A program made the translations under genes and the position numbers. Shown one piece after another: positions 17,307 to 23,645 of a stretch of 36,413 nucleotides of DNA. The notes beneath the pieces are model-generated. The model searched no databases. It was not told the DNA's origin and saw only the letters and a program-made list of their open reading frames with translations. The number at the start of each line of letters is the position of its first letter. Within the stretch, counting starts at the first letter, position 1. The stretch comes from a virus: positions 1-36,413 of IMG/VR virus record IMGVR_UViG_3300031857_000613; one strand, written 5' to 3'.

Positions 17307-19166
17307 TTAGATAAATGTACGATCTTTTTCTGCAAGTAGCTCATCTATGTTGATGACCATTCGCTTGCCCTGTTCATAACGAGACAGGAAAGGGTTTTTC
17401 ATATGATGTGTTGCGTGTATACCTTGGTTGAGCATCTCACGTGCGCGGATCTCACAGAACCAAAGAGCCATCACCATATCGGTCTTACCTTTAGTCGTAG
17501 GCGACCAGGTAATTAGTTGCTCAATGAGCGCCTTAATGTTTTCAGTTTGGTCAGAAGGTAAGTGAATAAGGTTGTCTCTGTGGTGCTTACCATCGTGTTG
17601 CTTGGTCCCGAACAAAGTTGACATTGATGCAACGCCGAATCCTGAGTCCCATTTGTTATTGCCAGTATGGTGTTCCCGCAGTAACACTCCCCTAGAGGCC
17701 AAGTTCGCACGGATTCCTTCATCTTGCGTAAGGAATGATTGGAATGCATTTTTCTCCACGATCCATTCACTAGGACTATAGAGGGAAGTCCAGTCAAAGA
17801 TTAGCTGACGGATTTGAGCAGGCGTTGGACGAGTAATTTTAATAGCATCAACAATGTAGCGTTTATGTGTAACCCTATCAACAGCGTAACAAATGGCGGC
17901 TGTATCACCAACCATAGCGGGATCAAGGCCACAAATAAAACTAAAGCCGTTGACATCACGTGGGTGGCCTGGGTGACCAGGAACCAAGCGACCTGCTTTG
18001 CGCATACCATCAATAGAACCTCTTACACACGCTGGATCAAAGATGGCATCATCTGAGATGTCTTGTTGCTGGTAAACCAATGCCCAAGTGGAAGCATCCA
18101 TAGCTTGGCGTTCGTTGTAGAGGTTACGACCATTCCAACGTGGGTATAGTCGGTCCTCATTAAGATCTGATTCTTCTTGCCCATCGAATGGAGCATCGGA
18201 TGCTGGCCAGAGAGTTTCCCATTTGTCAGGGTCCTCATCTGTAGTCAGCAGGGCTGGCATAGCCAGATACTTCCAAGGGACAAGGCCACCTGGGTATCTG
18301 TCTGGGTTACGCAGTTCACGGTATAGGTCAACTGCAGCCACACGGGTACCAATGATAATTAATTTACCAGTAGGGTTAAGACGAGAACGTACGTCCTGCG
18401 TCAACCACTTGATCTGGCGTTCAAACTCATTGGCGTTTTTGAGAGTAACCGCATCGTCTACGATAATCATATCGGCACGTTTACCGTAGATCTGACCGCC
18501 GATACCTACAGCCTCAATGTTCGGGTCCTTTTCACTGGACTCACGAAGCTCATCACCAAAGGTGATACGGGTAGCCTGCCACGAGGCAGACTTGGAGTTA
18601 AACCCTACGCCAGCAGCATAAGCATTTTGAAGGTTCTCATACATTGGGTGAGTCAAACGCTGCTTGATGGCGTAGAGAAAGTCTGCGGCTAGTTGCTGAG
18701 TCTGAGAGACTATCAGCACACGAAAGTTAGGGTTGCGAGCTACCTGCCAAGTTACATAATCTACCGTGATGGTAATTGACTTGGCGTGGTTTGGCGGGAT
18801 GTTAATAAGGATACGGTTGTTGGCTAGCCCTGGCTCAAACTTCATCGAAGGGTGTAACCAGGAAGGCTCAACGCCTTCGATCATATCTACCAGATTTTGC
18901 TGGTGAGGGAAGGTACGAGAGTTAAGAAAACGTTGGCGGAATTCTGCAAATGAGATGTCGTGGACATCGCCTGCGGCGAAGGATTTGTCCTTTAGTCCAA
19001 GGCGGGTTCTATCAATCTTGTCTGTAAAGATCTTGTCGGTACGTCGGTAGTACTCGTATGTTTTCATAGACTTGCCAGCCGATAGGCAGGCTTGTTCAAT
19101 GGTCATACCCTCAGCTACACATCCTAAGATGATTCGCTTTGCTATATCTGCTGAGTTCTCAGCCAT
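17307..19166 (-). CDS. terL: Terminase large subunit with N-terminal helix-turn-helix
   Basis: 619 residues, ATG at 19166 after CTGGAGATC. Residues 5-55 (AKRIILGCVAEGMTIEQACL, SAGKSMKTYEYYRRTDKIF) look like a homeodomain/HTH such as is found in small terminases. The ATPase follows: a degenerate Walker A NIPPNHAKS (122-130), an adenine-side RVLIVSQTQQLAADF (149-163), and Walker B ADMIIVDDAV (231-240) with an acidic pair. The C-terminal RNase H-type nuclease begins near FICGLDPAMVGDTAAICYAV, whose Asp is the first metal ligand; EKNAFQS and the late ...KTDMVMALW segment supply later acidic residues. It drives DNA translocation and cuts concatemers. First gene of the leftward operon. Confidence 0.92.
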   Translation of the reverse strand: MAENSADIAKRIILGCVAEGMTIEQACLSAGKSMKTYEYYRRTDKIFTDKIDRTRLGLKDKSFAAGDVHDISFAEFRQRFLNSRTFPHQQNLVDMIEGVEPSWLHPSMKFEPGLANNRILINIPPNHAKSITITVDYVTWQVARNPNFRVLIVSQTQQLAADFLYAIKQRLTHPMYENLQNAYAAGVGFNSKSASWQATRITFGDELRESSEKDPNIEAVGIGGQIYGKRADMIIVDDAVTLKNANEFERQIKWLTQDVRSRLNPTGKLIIIGTRVAAVDLYRELRNPDRYPGGLVPWKYLAMPALLTTDEDPDKWETLWPASDAPFDGQEESDLNEDRLYPRWNGRNLYNERQAMDASTWALVYQQQDISDDAIFDPACVRGSIDGMRKAGRLVPGHPGHPRDVNGFSFICGLDPAMVGDTAAICYAVDRVTHKRYIVDAIKITRPTPAQIRQLIFDWTSLYSPSEWIVEKNAFQSFLTQDEGIRANLASRGVLLREHHTGNNKWDSGFGVASMSTLFGTKQHDGKHHRDNLIHLPSDQTENIKALIEQLITWSPTTKGKTDMVMALWFCEIRAREMLNQGIHATHHMKNPFLSRYEQGKRMVINIDELLAEKDRTFI

Positions 19167-19188
19167 TGGATCTCCAGTATCTCATTGG

Positions 19189-19233
19189 GTTATAGATAGA
19201 CTACACCCGATTAAAAGTTGTGCTTTGCACAAC
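19189..19233 (-). promoter_or_regulatory. Putative leftward (terminase operon) promoter with palindromic operator
   Basis: On the minus strand TATAAC (19194-19189) lies 23 bases before the terminase ATG. Just upstream is a perfect palindrome GTTGTGC-TTT-GCACAAC (19217-19233), which would cover the -35 position. No good -35 hexamer is visible, as expected of an activator-dependent or alternative-sigma promoter; the phage encodes both a sigma-like and a WhiB-like protein. The promoter call is weak; the palindrome itself is certain. Confidence 0.4.
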
Positions 19234-19299
19234 CACGGATACGGTAAACTCCCGAGCAAGCCACAGCGAAGCGAGGGGTAAGTCAGTACTCGTCCTAGG

Positions 19300-19327
19300 G
19301 ACTCGCGTAGGGTAACCGTAGCGAGTC
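19300..19327. repeat. Inverted repeat GACTCGC / GCGAGTC
   Basis: A perfect 7-bp inverted repeat with a 14-base centre, in the upstream part of the control region. It may be a protein-binding site or an RNA hairpin if transcribed. No other support. Confidence 0.45.
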
Positions 19328-19366
19328 GGTACGGGGCTATCACAATTACCGCCCCTACTGTATATA

Positions 19367-19395
19367 AGGCAGGAAAAAAACTTCATTTCCTGCCT
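19367..19395. repeat. Perfect 10-bp inverted repeat AGGCAGGAAA / TTTCCTGCCT
   Basis: Arms at 19367-19376 and 19386-19395 with a 9-base loop. Neither side is followed by a U-run, so it is not a standard terminator. It lies in the AT-rich half of the control region beside other palindromes (GTGAC-TAAC-GTCAC near 19418; AAGTGA-TCTGGT-TCACTT at 19463-19480). An operator cluster or origin element is plausible. Confidence 0.6.
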
Positions 19396-19462
19396 ATGGT
19401 ATAAAGTATTTACAGAATGTGACTAACGTCACTATAAATACGGTACAAACTAGGACATTAAT

Positions 19463-19480
19463 AAGTGATCTGGTTCACTT
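19463..19480. repeat. Palindrome AAGTGA / TCACTT
   Basis: Perfect 6-bp arms with a 6-base spacer, the size of a typical dimeric repressor site. It is one of several palindromes in 19217-19480. Confidence 0.4.
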
Positions 19481-19866
19481 TAGGAAATATATTTGTAGTG
19501 GGTACATACTATACACACGCACTAAACTTAACACCTAGGGGTCTGCTCGCCGTACCCGCACGGCCTTGCTTGGCCGAAGGCCCCGCTTGCTCCCCGTACC
19601 GTACCGTTAGAAGATTCCCGCGGGATGGCTCCCCTTCTGGCACGGGGATCCCTGTAACAATTACCCCTAACCAAATTAATAAACCGCCTAACGATCAAAG
19701 CCAAGGCCTTACGGCCTAGCGATCCACGGCCAAGGCTCCAAGGATCTACGGCCTAGCCTCGCGCCTTCGATCCTTCCCCGCCTCGCCTCCATTGATCTAT
19801 TGAGCCAAGGGTTACGGGCCAAGCCTTCGGCCCCGACTCTTACCTTGGATCCTTCGGGCCTTGGAT

Positions 19867-19909
19867 CCGCCTTGGATCTGGCCCCGCCTCCCCGCCTTGG
19901 ATCTGGCCC
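19867..19909. repeat. Two direct copies of CCGCCTTGGATCTGGCCC
   Basis: An exact 18-base direct repeat at 19867-19884 and 19892-19909, spaced 25 bases start to start, within a run where CCTTGGATC occurs four times. Short iterated words in a non-coding region between divergent operons resemble iterons or regulatory boxes. Confidence 0.75.
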
Positions 19910-19950
19910 GAGCTCGTGACACGTGGCCGAATCTTCCCGCCTTGCCTCCC

Positions 19951-20008
19951 TTCCCTATACGGTAAGGTATGTTATAGTTTTCCTAGTGGCGAGGATCTGC
20001 CTCCTCAC
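19951..20008 (+). promoter_or_regulatory. Putative rightward promoter and leader hairpin of the plus-strand operon
   Basis: TATAGT (19973-19978) could be a -10 with a poor -35 (TTCCCT, 19951-19956) at 17-base-type spacing; ATACGGTA (19957-19964) overlaps the spacer. Downstream, GAGG-ATCTG-CCTC (19991-20003), flanked by GTG and CAC, can form a small hairpin about 22 bases before the first ATG. The SD GGAAGG is at 20015-20020. The promoter call is tentative. Confidence 0.35.
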
Positions 20009-20029
20009 TTAATCGGAAGGATCTACATA

Positions 20030-20194
20030 ATGAAGTCGAAAGAGATCATTGAAATAGTTGCTTATGATCTAGCGAATAATGAGTGTACGGCACTACTTAT
20101 TCGCAACTCTATTGATTCACTTAATCGCGCACTAACTCACTTATACCGTGAAGATCTTAATGCGATGATGCTAGAAATCGAAGGAGCTAACTAA
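20030..20194 (+). CDS. Hypothetical protein, 54 aa
   Basis: First gene of the rightward operon; ATG at 20030 with GGAAGG upstream. The product begins MKSKEIIEIVAYDLANNECT and is helical and mildly acidic (SLNRALTHLYREDLNAMMLE). It has no known domain. Its stop overlaps the next ATG as TAATG, showing translational coupling. Reading the frame further upstream gives an improbable Pro/Cys-rich extension across the control region, so I rejected earlier starts. Confidence 0.65.
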   Translation: MKSKEIIEIVAYDLANNECTALLIRNSIDSLNRALTHLYREDLNAMMLEIEGAN

Positions 20195-20295
20195 TGAAGC
20201 TATTAATGCCGTTTATTGCGTTTATTGTGATCGTCGTACTAACGAATGACGAAATAGCGCAAGGTTTATTCAATCTATTCGTGGCCACTAACTAA
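20194..20295 (+). CDS. Single-TM membrane microprotein, 33 aa
   Basis: The product MKLLMPFIAFIVIVVLTNDE then IAQGLFNLFVATN has one clear hydrophobic helix (residues 3-16) with a positive residue at the N-terminus. It is coupled to its upstream neighbour by TAATG. It could be a small inner-membrane effector (e.g. superinfection exclusion or holin-like); nothing more specific is visible. Confidence 0.6.
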   Translation: MKLLMPFIAFIVIVVLTNDEIAQGLFNLFVATN

Positions 20296-20308
20296 GGAGA
20301 TCAATCTA

Positions 20309-20704
20309 ATGAATAACACAATTAACGAGCTTGGCGCACAATTAGAAGAGATCAAGGCCAAGAGTTGCAAGGCCCGAATCGGCCAAGAGCTAACGGATCG
20401 TGAGATCGCGCTCCGTGATCTATTCGCTATCGCCGACGACTACGAAGGCGACGAAGATCTACGGGATCAAGCTAATGAAGAGATCTATGAATTCGCCTAT
20501 GGTTATGAGACTTACAAGGTGACCCGCCTAACGTGGAGCGGAGGAGGCCCCGCCGATTGGATCGAAGTACATCACGACGGCGACGGTATTAAGCGGATCG
20601 AATACGTGTTCCAAGATTGGTACGACGGAGCGCGAATAGACGTGCCAAGCGTGTCTCCCGTGTGGCGATACGCCTCCATAATGCTAGACGGATTGGAGGC
20701 TTAA
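20309..20704 (+). CDS. Acidic hypothetical protein, 131 aa
   Basis: ATG at 20309 with a strong AAGGAG SD. The N-terminal half is a charged helix (ELGAQLEEIKAKSCKARIGQ), followed by very acidic helices (FAIADDYEGDEDLRDQANEE). The C-terminal half is beta-rich with many aromatics (KVTRLTWSGGGPADWIEVHH; RIEYVFQDWYDGARIDVPSV). Strong acidity can indicate a DNA mimic or a partner of basic host proteins, but this is speculation. No family recognised. Confidence 0.7.
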   Translation: MNNTINELGAQLEEIKAKSCKARIGQELTDREIALRDLFAIADDYEGDEDLRDQANEEIYEFAYGYETYKVTRLTWSGGGPADWIEVHHDGDGIKRIEYVFQDWYDGARIDVPSVSPVWRYASIMLDGLEA

Positions 20705-20706
20705 TC

Positions 20707-20850
20707 GTGGAGAATCTAACCAAGCGCGGGGCCTTCGTGTTAGGCGTGGCCGTCGGCCTCCTAATCGTCGGAGCTTATTGGATCACGGGTAACGTGTGGA
20801 TCAATGAGACGGGGATCTGCATCGGATCAATGGCCGAATGTAATCTCTAG
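20707..20850 (+). CDS. Membrane microprotein, 47 aa
   Basis: GTG at 20707 follows GGAGG with 7-base spacing, so I take it as the start. The product has a basic N-terminus (MENLTKRGAF), one TM helix (VLGVAVGLLIVGAYWITGNV) and a short exterior tail with two cysteines (GICIGSMAECNL). By positive-inside reasoning the tail is outside the membrane, where the two Cys could pair. Function unknown. Confidence 0.6.
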   Translation: MENLTKRGAFVLGVAVGLLIVGAYWITGNVWINETGICIGSMAECNL

Positions 20851-20863
20851 GAGCGTACTATCT

Positions 20864-20927
20864 CGCACGGCGGGAGCCGTGCGGGGTAGTCTGCCACTAG
20901 GGCAGAATCTTAAACCTTGGAAGGGGT
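20864..20927 (+). promoter_or_regulatory. Double-hairpin leader with conserved SD box (copy 1)
   Basis: Perfect stem-loop CGCACGGC-GGGA-GCCGTGCG (20864-20883), then TCTGCC-ACTAG-GGCAGA (20890-20906), then the 14-mer ACCTTGGAAGGGGT (20914-20927), 5 bases before ATG 20933. The same 14-mer at the same distance precedes the ATG at 21729, also behind a hairpin containing GGGCAGA. CCTT inside the 14-mer can pair with the AAGG of the SD. No U-tract follows either hairpin. It looks like an RNA regulatory leader or processing element. Confidence 0.7.
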
Positions 20928-20932
20928 TAGCT

Positions 20933-21088
20933 ATGAAATACGAGAAGAATCGGGTGAGCCTCGTTGATCTTTCAACGGGAGAAGAGATAGTGAGCGCGGA
21001 TCTAACCGCGCCACGGGTGAAGGCTATCGTGAAGGCCTACGCCTTGGCGGGGATCACACTAGGGCAGAAGGAGCGGGTGAGCGCGTGA
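20933..21088 (+). CDS. Hypothetical protein, 51 aa
   Basis: ATG at 20933 behind the conserved ACCTTGGAAGGGGT leader. The product begins MKYEKNRVSLVDLSTGEEIV and ends in a helix and RVSA. It has a small beta-alpha look with no recognised motif. Its stop overlaps the next GTG. The C-terminal RVSA is shared in form with two unrelated downstream genes because the codons double as the next gene's SD. Confidence 0.65.
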   Translation: MKYEKNRVSLVDLSTGEEIVSADLTAPRVKAIVKAYALAGITLGQKERVSA

Positions 21089-21180
21089 GCGGGGATCTAT
21101 TGAAGGCCTTGCAAGAGGCGGGGATCTTGCAGATTATCCCCGTCGGATCTTACGAAGAGAAGGGTGAGAAGAGTGAGTAG
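21085..21180 (+). CDS. Very short hypothetical ORF, 31 aa
   Basis: GTG at 21085 overlaps the previous stop as GTGA. The product begins with a short helix (SGDLLKALQEAGILQIIPVG) and ends charged. It is supported only by coupling, GAGCGG-type upstream bases and fit to the operon pattern. It may simply be a translational bridge. Confidence 0.4.
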   Translation: MSGDLLKALQEAGILQIIPVGSYEEKGEKSE

Positions 21181-21316
21181 AGAATTAGAAGTGTTACGCG
21201 AGGAGTATTGGAGGGTAAGGGCTAATCCTATCTTCGATAACCCCGCCGATTATTGCATTCTCTTGGATCTTATCATTGATCGAATTGAAGTATTAGAGGG
21301 GAGCGAAAGTGAATAA
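21173..21316 (+). CDS. Small helical hypothetical protein, 47 aa
   Basis: GTG at 21173, with AAGGGTGAGAAG upstream and an 8-base overlap with the previous gene. Two helices are likely: ELEVLREEYWRVRANPIFDN and ADYCILLDLIIDRIEVLEGS. Strongly amphipathic and acidic; perhaps a small oligomerising or binding protein. Family not recognised. Confidence 0.55.
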   Translation: MSRELEVLREEYWRVRANPIFDNPADYCILLDLIIDRIEVLEGSESE

Positions 21317-21500
21317 CGGAGTTAGCACGCTACGTCGTGAGCGTGAGATCCAAGGAGCTACGCTCCTAGACGATAACGATAGATTCTATGCAATAGTGGA
21401 GGGAGAGAGGCGTTACGGGTACCGTACACACTTCTCGGGCCTCTTCGTATGCTATACGTGCGGTCACTTATGCGAGTGTGGAGAGGAGGGGGAAGAGTGA
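21309..21500 (+). CDS. Small Cys-rich (zinc-knuckle) protein, 63 aa
   Basis: GTG at 21309 overlapping the previous stop. An N-terminal charged helix (STLRREREIQGATLLDDNDR) leads to a C-terminal cysteine cluster CYTCGHLCECG, which could bind one zinc. It is the first of several Cys-cluster proteins in this operon. Function unknown; nucleic-acid or protein binding is possible. Confidence 0.6.
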   Translation: MNNGVSTLRREREIQGATLLDDNDRFYAIVEGERRYGYRTHFSGLFVCYTCGHLCECGEEGEE

Positions 21501-21622
21501 TAGGAGATACGAAGGAGGAGATCGTTACGCAATTGAATGATCTAATCTATGGCGAGGATCCTTATAGCTTGGCCGACATAGAAGACATAATCGGCGACGG
21601 GGATCTATTCGAATACTTATAG
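21497..21622 (+). CDS. Small acidic hypothetical protein, 41 aa
   Basis: GTG at 21497 overlaps the previous TGA as GTGA and follows GAGGAGGGG. The product begins MIGDTKEEIVTQLNDLIYGE and continues DPYSLADIEDIIGDGDLFEY. It is very acidic and helical, with no known motif. It ends the second plus-strand gene cluster; a non-coding leader follows. Confidence 0.55.
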   Translation: MIGDTKEEIVTQLNDLIYGEDPYSLADIEDIIGDGDLFEYL

Positions 21623-21653
21623 GGTAAGGTAAGGTCATAGCGGTTAGCTATCT

Positions 21654-21723
21654 CTTCTCCTCCACGGGCAGACGTGGAGGGGAGGGGAGGGTAAATCGCC
21701 CTAATAAATACCTTGGAAGGGGT
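21654..21723 (+). promoter_or_regulatory. Hairpin leader with conserved SD box (copy 2)
   Basis: CCTCCACG-GGCAGA-CGTGGAGG (21659-21680) is a perfect 8-bp stem that extends outward with mostly paired bases. It is followed by an AT-rich stretch and ACCTTGGAAGGGGT (21710-21723), 5 bases before ATG 21729. The 14-mer, its distance to the ATG and the GGGCAGA motif match copy 1 at 20864-20927. The two leaders head two consecutive gene clusters. Confidence 0.7.
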
Positions 21724-21728
21724 AAGTA

Positions 21729-21995
21729 ATGAACGTAGTATGCAAGAGCAAGGAGATCCAGAGCTACGTGAAGGATCTTGAAATAGAAGTGGAGGGTGAG
21801 ATCTATCGCGCCACTCTTACTTACGATAGCGAATGCGGTTATGAATTAGCATTCTATGGTAGTGATGATAAGGGAATTGAATGGCCCGAATGGGCAGATA
21901 AGTACGATAACGCTACACGCTCACTAGAGTATGACTTAGATTGGGAGAGCGGTAATTGGAGATTCGTAACGCCTAGTGAAGAGGCGGTGGCGTAA
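21729..21995 (+). CDS. Hypothetical protein, 88 aa
   Basis: ATG at 21729 behind the second conserved leader. Alternating beta strands (DLEIEVEGEIYRATLTYDSE; CGYELAFYGSDDKGIEWPEW) are followed by an aromatic, acidic C-terminal part (YDLDWESGNWRFVTPSEEAV). No family recognised. It is coupled to the next gene by TAATG. Acidic and aromatic-rich like the 131-aa protein of the first cluster. Confidence 0.65.
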   Translation: MNVVCKSKEIQSYVKDLEIEVEGEIYRATLTYDSECGYELAFYGSDDKGIEWPEWADKYDNATRSLEYDLDWESGNWRFVTPSEEAVA

Positions 21996-22339
21996 TGAAT
22001 GCTAAGCACGATAGATTCTTAAATCACGTATCGCGTAAGTGCGTGGACACGTGGACGTTAGATAACAATTACCGCGTGAAGGTGTACACCTACCACGATA
22101 AGAATAAAAAATCTTATTGGAGCATAATCAGTGAGTGTACGGTAGAAGAGAGTGGTACGACGGGGATCTATTTCGAGAGACACACGGTACACACTAGCCT
22201 TAATCAATTAGCTGGCAAGGTGGAGGCTCTTCGATTTAATGGTGATTCTATGGTGAAGGCGCACGATAGCGCCATTGATTCAGTACGCGATCTAGTGGAT
22301 CAATTATTGGAGCTTAATAAGGAGAAGGTGAGTGCATAA
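21995..22339 (+). CDS. Hypothetical protein, 114 aa
   Basis: The N-terminal basic segment MNAKHDRFLNHVSRKCVDTW is followed by three likely beta strands (YRVKVYTYHDKNKKSYWSII; GIYFERHTVHTSLNQ) and a C-terminal helix (DLVDQLLELNKEKVSA). A small alpha/beta protein without visible catalytic residues. The terminal KVSA codons form the SD for the next gene. Unrecognised. Confidence 0.65.
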   Translation: MNAKHDRFLNHVSRKCVDTWTLDNNYRVKVYTYHDKNKKSYWSIISECTVEESGTTGIYFERHTVHTSLNQLAGKVEALRFNGDSMVKAHDSAIDSVRDLVDQLLELNKEKVSA

Positions 22340-22485
22340 TGGATAAGTGTAGATTCTGCGGGTTACGTGGGCTAGTGCTATCTACTATTAATGCAGACTA
22401 TTCTTGCGAGCATTGCGGAGAGTGGCAGAATGCGATCCTTAATAGTGCTTGGATAATCGTAGGTTATGGGAAGGTGAGCGCATAA
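22339..22485 (+). CDS. Zinc-ribbon protein, 48 aa
   Basis: MDKCRFCGLRG ... YSCEHCGEW gives two CxxC knuckles 16 residues apart, a classic single-zinc ribbon (Cys4, Cys7, Cys23, Cys26). The C-terminal half is aromatic and hydrophobic (NAILNSAWIIVGYG) and ends KVSA. Such proteins bind nucleic acid or act as protein adaptors. TAATG coupling lies on both sides. Confidence 0.7.
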   Translation: MDKCRFCGLRGLVLSTINADYSCEHCGEWQNAILNSAWIIVGYGKVSA

Positions 22486-22769
22486 TGAGCTACGACTACC
22501 GTGTTACCTTCGTAACCGATTACTTAACGATCACTACCAACGTATGTCTAGAAGGTGACGATCACTTTCAGAATTTAAGTGATGAGGCGTACGAGCAAGC
22601 GACTATCAACGGTATGAATAACATAGAAGACGAGATCGGGAAGATAGACGAGACGATTATCAATGACATAACCGTTACCTTATTGCTAGACGATGAGGAA
22701 ATAGAACTGGGAGGGTTTGGAGAATTCCCTCCAGTACACGTATCGGTAATAGAAGGAGAGGGAGAGTAA
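22485..22769 (+). CDS. Acidic hypothetical protein, 94 aa
   Basis: ATG at 22485 overlaps the upstream stop (TAATG) behind AAGGTGAGCG; earlier in-frame starts are unlikely. Strands (YRVTFVTDYLTITTNVCLEG) precede a helical acidic stretch (AYEQATINGMNNIEDEIGKI) and final strands (ITVTLLLDDEEIELGGFGEF). Strongly acidic, no recognised domain. Confidence 0.65.
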   Translation: MSYDYRVTFVTDYLTITTNVCLEGDDHFQNLSDEAYEQATINGMNNIEDEIGKIDETIINDITVTLLLDDEEIELGGFGEFPPVHVSVIEGEGE

Positions 22770-22909
22770 TGGATCAAGACACTATGTACTGGAGCGAGCT
22801 TGCAGAATTGACACACGCTACCCAAGTGGAGCGATTTAATTTCTGCACGTGTGAAGATAATGAAGGACAAGATAACCCATACGACGACTGCCCGAAGGAG
22901 GATAAGTAA
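22769..22909 (+). CDS. Small Cys-containing acidic protein, 46 aa
   Basis: The product begins MDQDTMYWSELAELTHATQV, and its C-terminal half carries FCTCEDNEGQDNPYDDCPKE with three cysteines and one more ligand candidate upstream (His16). Very acidic. Coupled at both ends by TAATG. Possible metal-binding adaptor; unrecognised. Confidence 0.55.
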   Translation: MDQDTMYWSELAELTHATQVERFNFCTCEDNEGQDNPYDDCPKEDK

Positions 22910-23151
22910 TGAATGAAGAGACATCAGCAACGCACGTAATAACGGTAGTGATCCAAGCGGGATCTAAGTGGAATAAGGTAGAGCTATTTGATTTCAGCGG
23001 TGAAGAGCCTACCTTGTTAGCCTCGGGAGAGGCGAGCAATTGGCGCACGGCGTTAGGAGAGGCACTATCTAAGATCTCACTATCCTCGGACGTGCCAGAC
23101 AAGGCCGTGAACGACGTGGTGAAGGAGATCCAAGAGGAGGCGGGTGAGTAA
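22909..23151 (+). CDS. Hypothetical protein, 80 aa
   Basis: Strands (HVITVVIQAGSKWNKVELFD) then helices (WRTALGEALSKISLSSDVPD; VNDVVKEIQEEAGE). A compact alpha/beta look with no catalytic motif. Coupled to neighbours by TAATG. Family unknown. Confidence 0.65.
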   Translation: MNEETSATHVITVVIQAGSKWNKVELFDFSGEEPTLLASGEASNWRTALGEALSKISLSSDVPDKAVNDVVKEIQEEAGE

Positions 23152-23270
23152 TGGGATACGGTAAGTGTTGGGTATGCGCTTCGATTATGTCTGGAGATAG
23201 TCAGACTATCGAGGGCAAAGTAAAGTGCGATAGGTGCGGTTGGGTATCAATTAAGGACGGGAGTTACTAA
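23151..23270 (+). CDS. Zinc-ribbon microprotein, 39 aa
   Basis: MGYGKCWVCASI ... VKCDRCGWVSIKDGSY: CxxC at residues 6-9 and 26-29 spaced by 16 residues, a minimal zinc ribbon. Nearly the whole protein is the ribbon. Coupled by TAATG on both sides. Possibly paralogous to the 48-aa ribbon at 22339; DNA or protein binding is inferred. Confidence 0.65.
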   Translation: MGYGKCWVCASIMSGDSQTIEGKVKCDRCGWVSIKDGSY

Positions 23271-23485
23271 TGGGATACGAGCCAGAGCTTAACGATCCTA
23301 TCTTCTATGAAGAGGAGAAGGAGAGGGAGATCAAGTGCTTCTTATGTTCAGAGCCACTAGATCAAGACGACGTAGTGTGGGCAGACTGTGAAGGCCTATG
23401 GCAAGTAAGAGGGAAAGAGGGTAACGATACTGCGTGGTGCGTATCGTGTTTACCAAGCGAGAAGGAAGAGGAGAGTAATGAATAA
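23270..23485 (+). CDS. Zinc-binding hypothetical protein, 71 aa
   Basis: An acidic N-terminus (MGYEPELNDPIFYEEEKERE) leads to CFLCSEPL (CxxC, 23-26) and AWCVSCLPSEKEE (CxxC near 57-60), with DDVVWADCEGLWQV between. This is treble-clef or ribbon-like with a longer loop. Acidic tail at the C-terminus. Unrecognised beyond zinc binding. Confidence 0.65.
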   Translation: MGYEPELNDPIFYEEEKEREIKCFLCSEPLDQDDVVWADCEGLWQVRGKEGNDTAWCVSCLPSEKEEESNE

Positions 23486-23645
23486 AGAATACTGGCAAGC
23501 TAAGGCAGAATTGTGCCGTGACCTAGCCTTAACCCAGATCCAAGAAGAGGAGACAGAGAAGGAGGCGGGTATGAATCTAATGCGTATGACCTACGCCTTG
23601 TCTATGGTTGATGCCTATTCAGAAGGGAAGGGAGAGAATGAGTAG
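23478..23645 (+). CDS. Helical hypothetical protein, 55 aa
   Basis: ATG at 23478 overlaps the previous gene by 8 bases and follows GGAAGAGGAG. It begins MNKEYWQAKAELCRDLALTQ, with an acidic middle (QEEETEKEAG) and Met-rich helix (MNLMRMTYALSMVDAYSEGK). No recognised motif. Confidence 0.55.
   Translation: MNKEYWQAKAELCRDLALTQIQEEETEKEAGMNLMRMTYALSMVDAYSEGKGENE

Larger units (their letters stand above)
19167..20029 (+). other. Gene-free bidirectional control region / candidate origin
   Basis: 863 bases between the divergent structural and small-gene operons, with no convincing gene. The left 320 bases are palindrome-rich and carry ATACGGTA at 19239 and 19438; a third copy is at 19957 beside the rightward promoter. 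The right 450 bases (about 19540-19950) are built from CCTTGGATC, GGCCTAGC, AAGGCC and CCCGCC words, with twelve GATC sites between 19540 and 20029 against roughly two expected. The region is a natural place for divergent promoters, operators and possibly the replication origin. An ORF of 84 codons can be read here, but it lacks an SD and crosses the repeats. Confidence 0.7.

Noticed and set aside
19465-19719. 84-codon plus-strand frame in the control region
   Set aside because: No SD, unusual composition, and it crosses the repeated GGCC/GATC words; looks like non-coding sequence.
19540-19960. CRISPR array or tRNA in the GC-rich repeat area
   Set aside because: The repeats are 8-18 bases with irregular spacing and no equal spacers; no cloverleaf with TTCRA-type T-loop was found.
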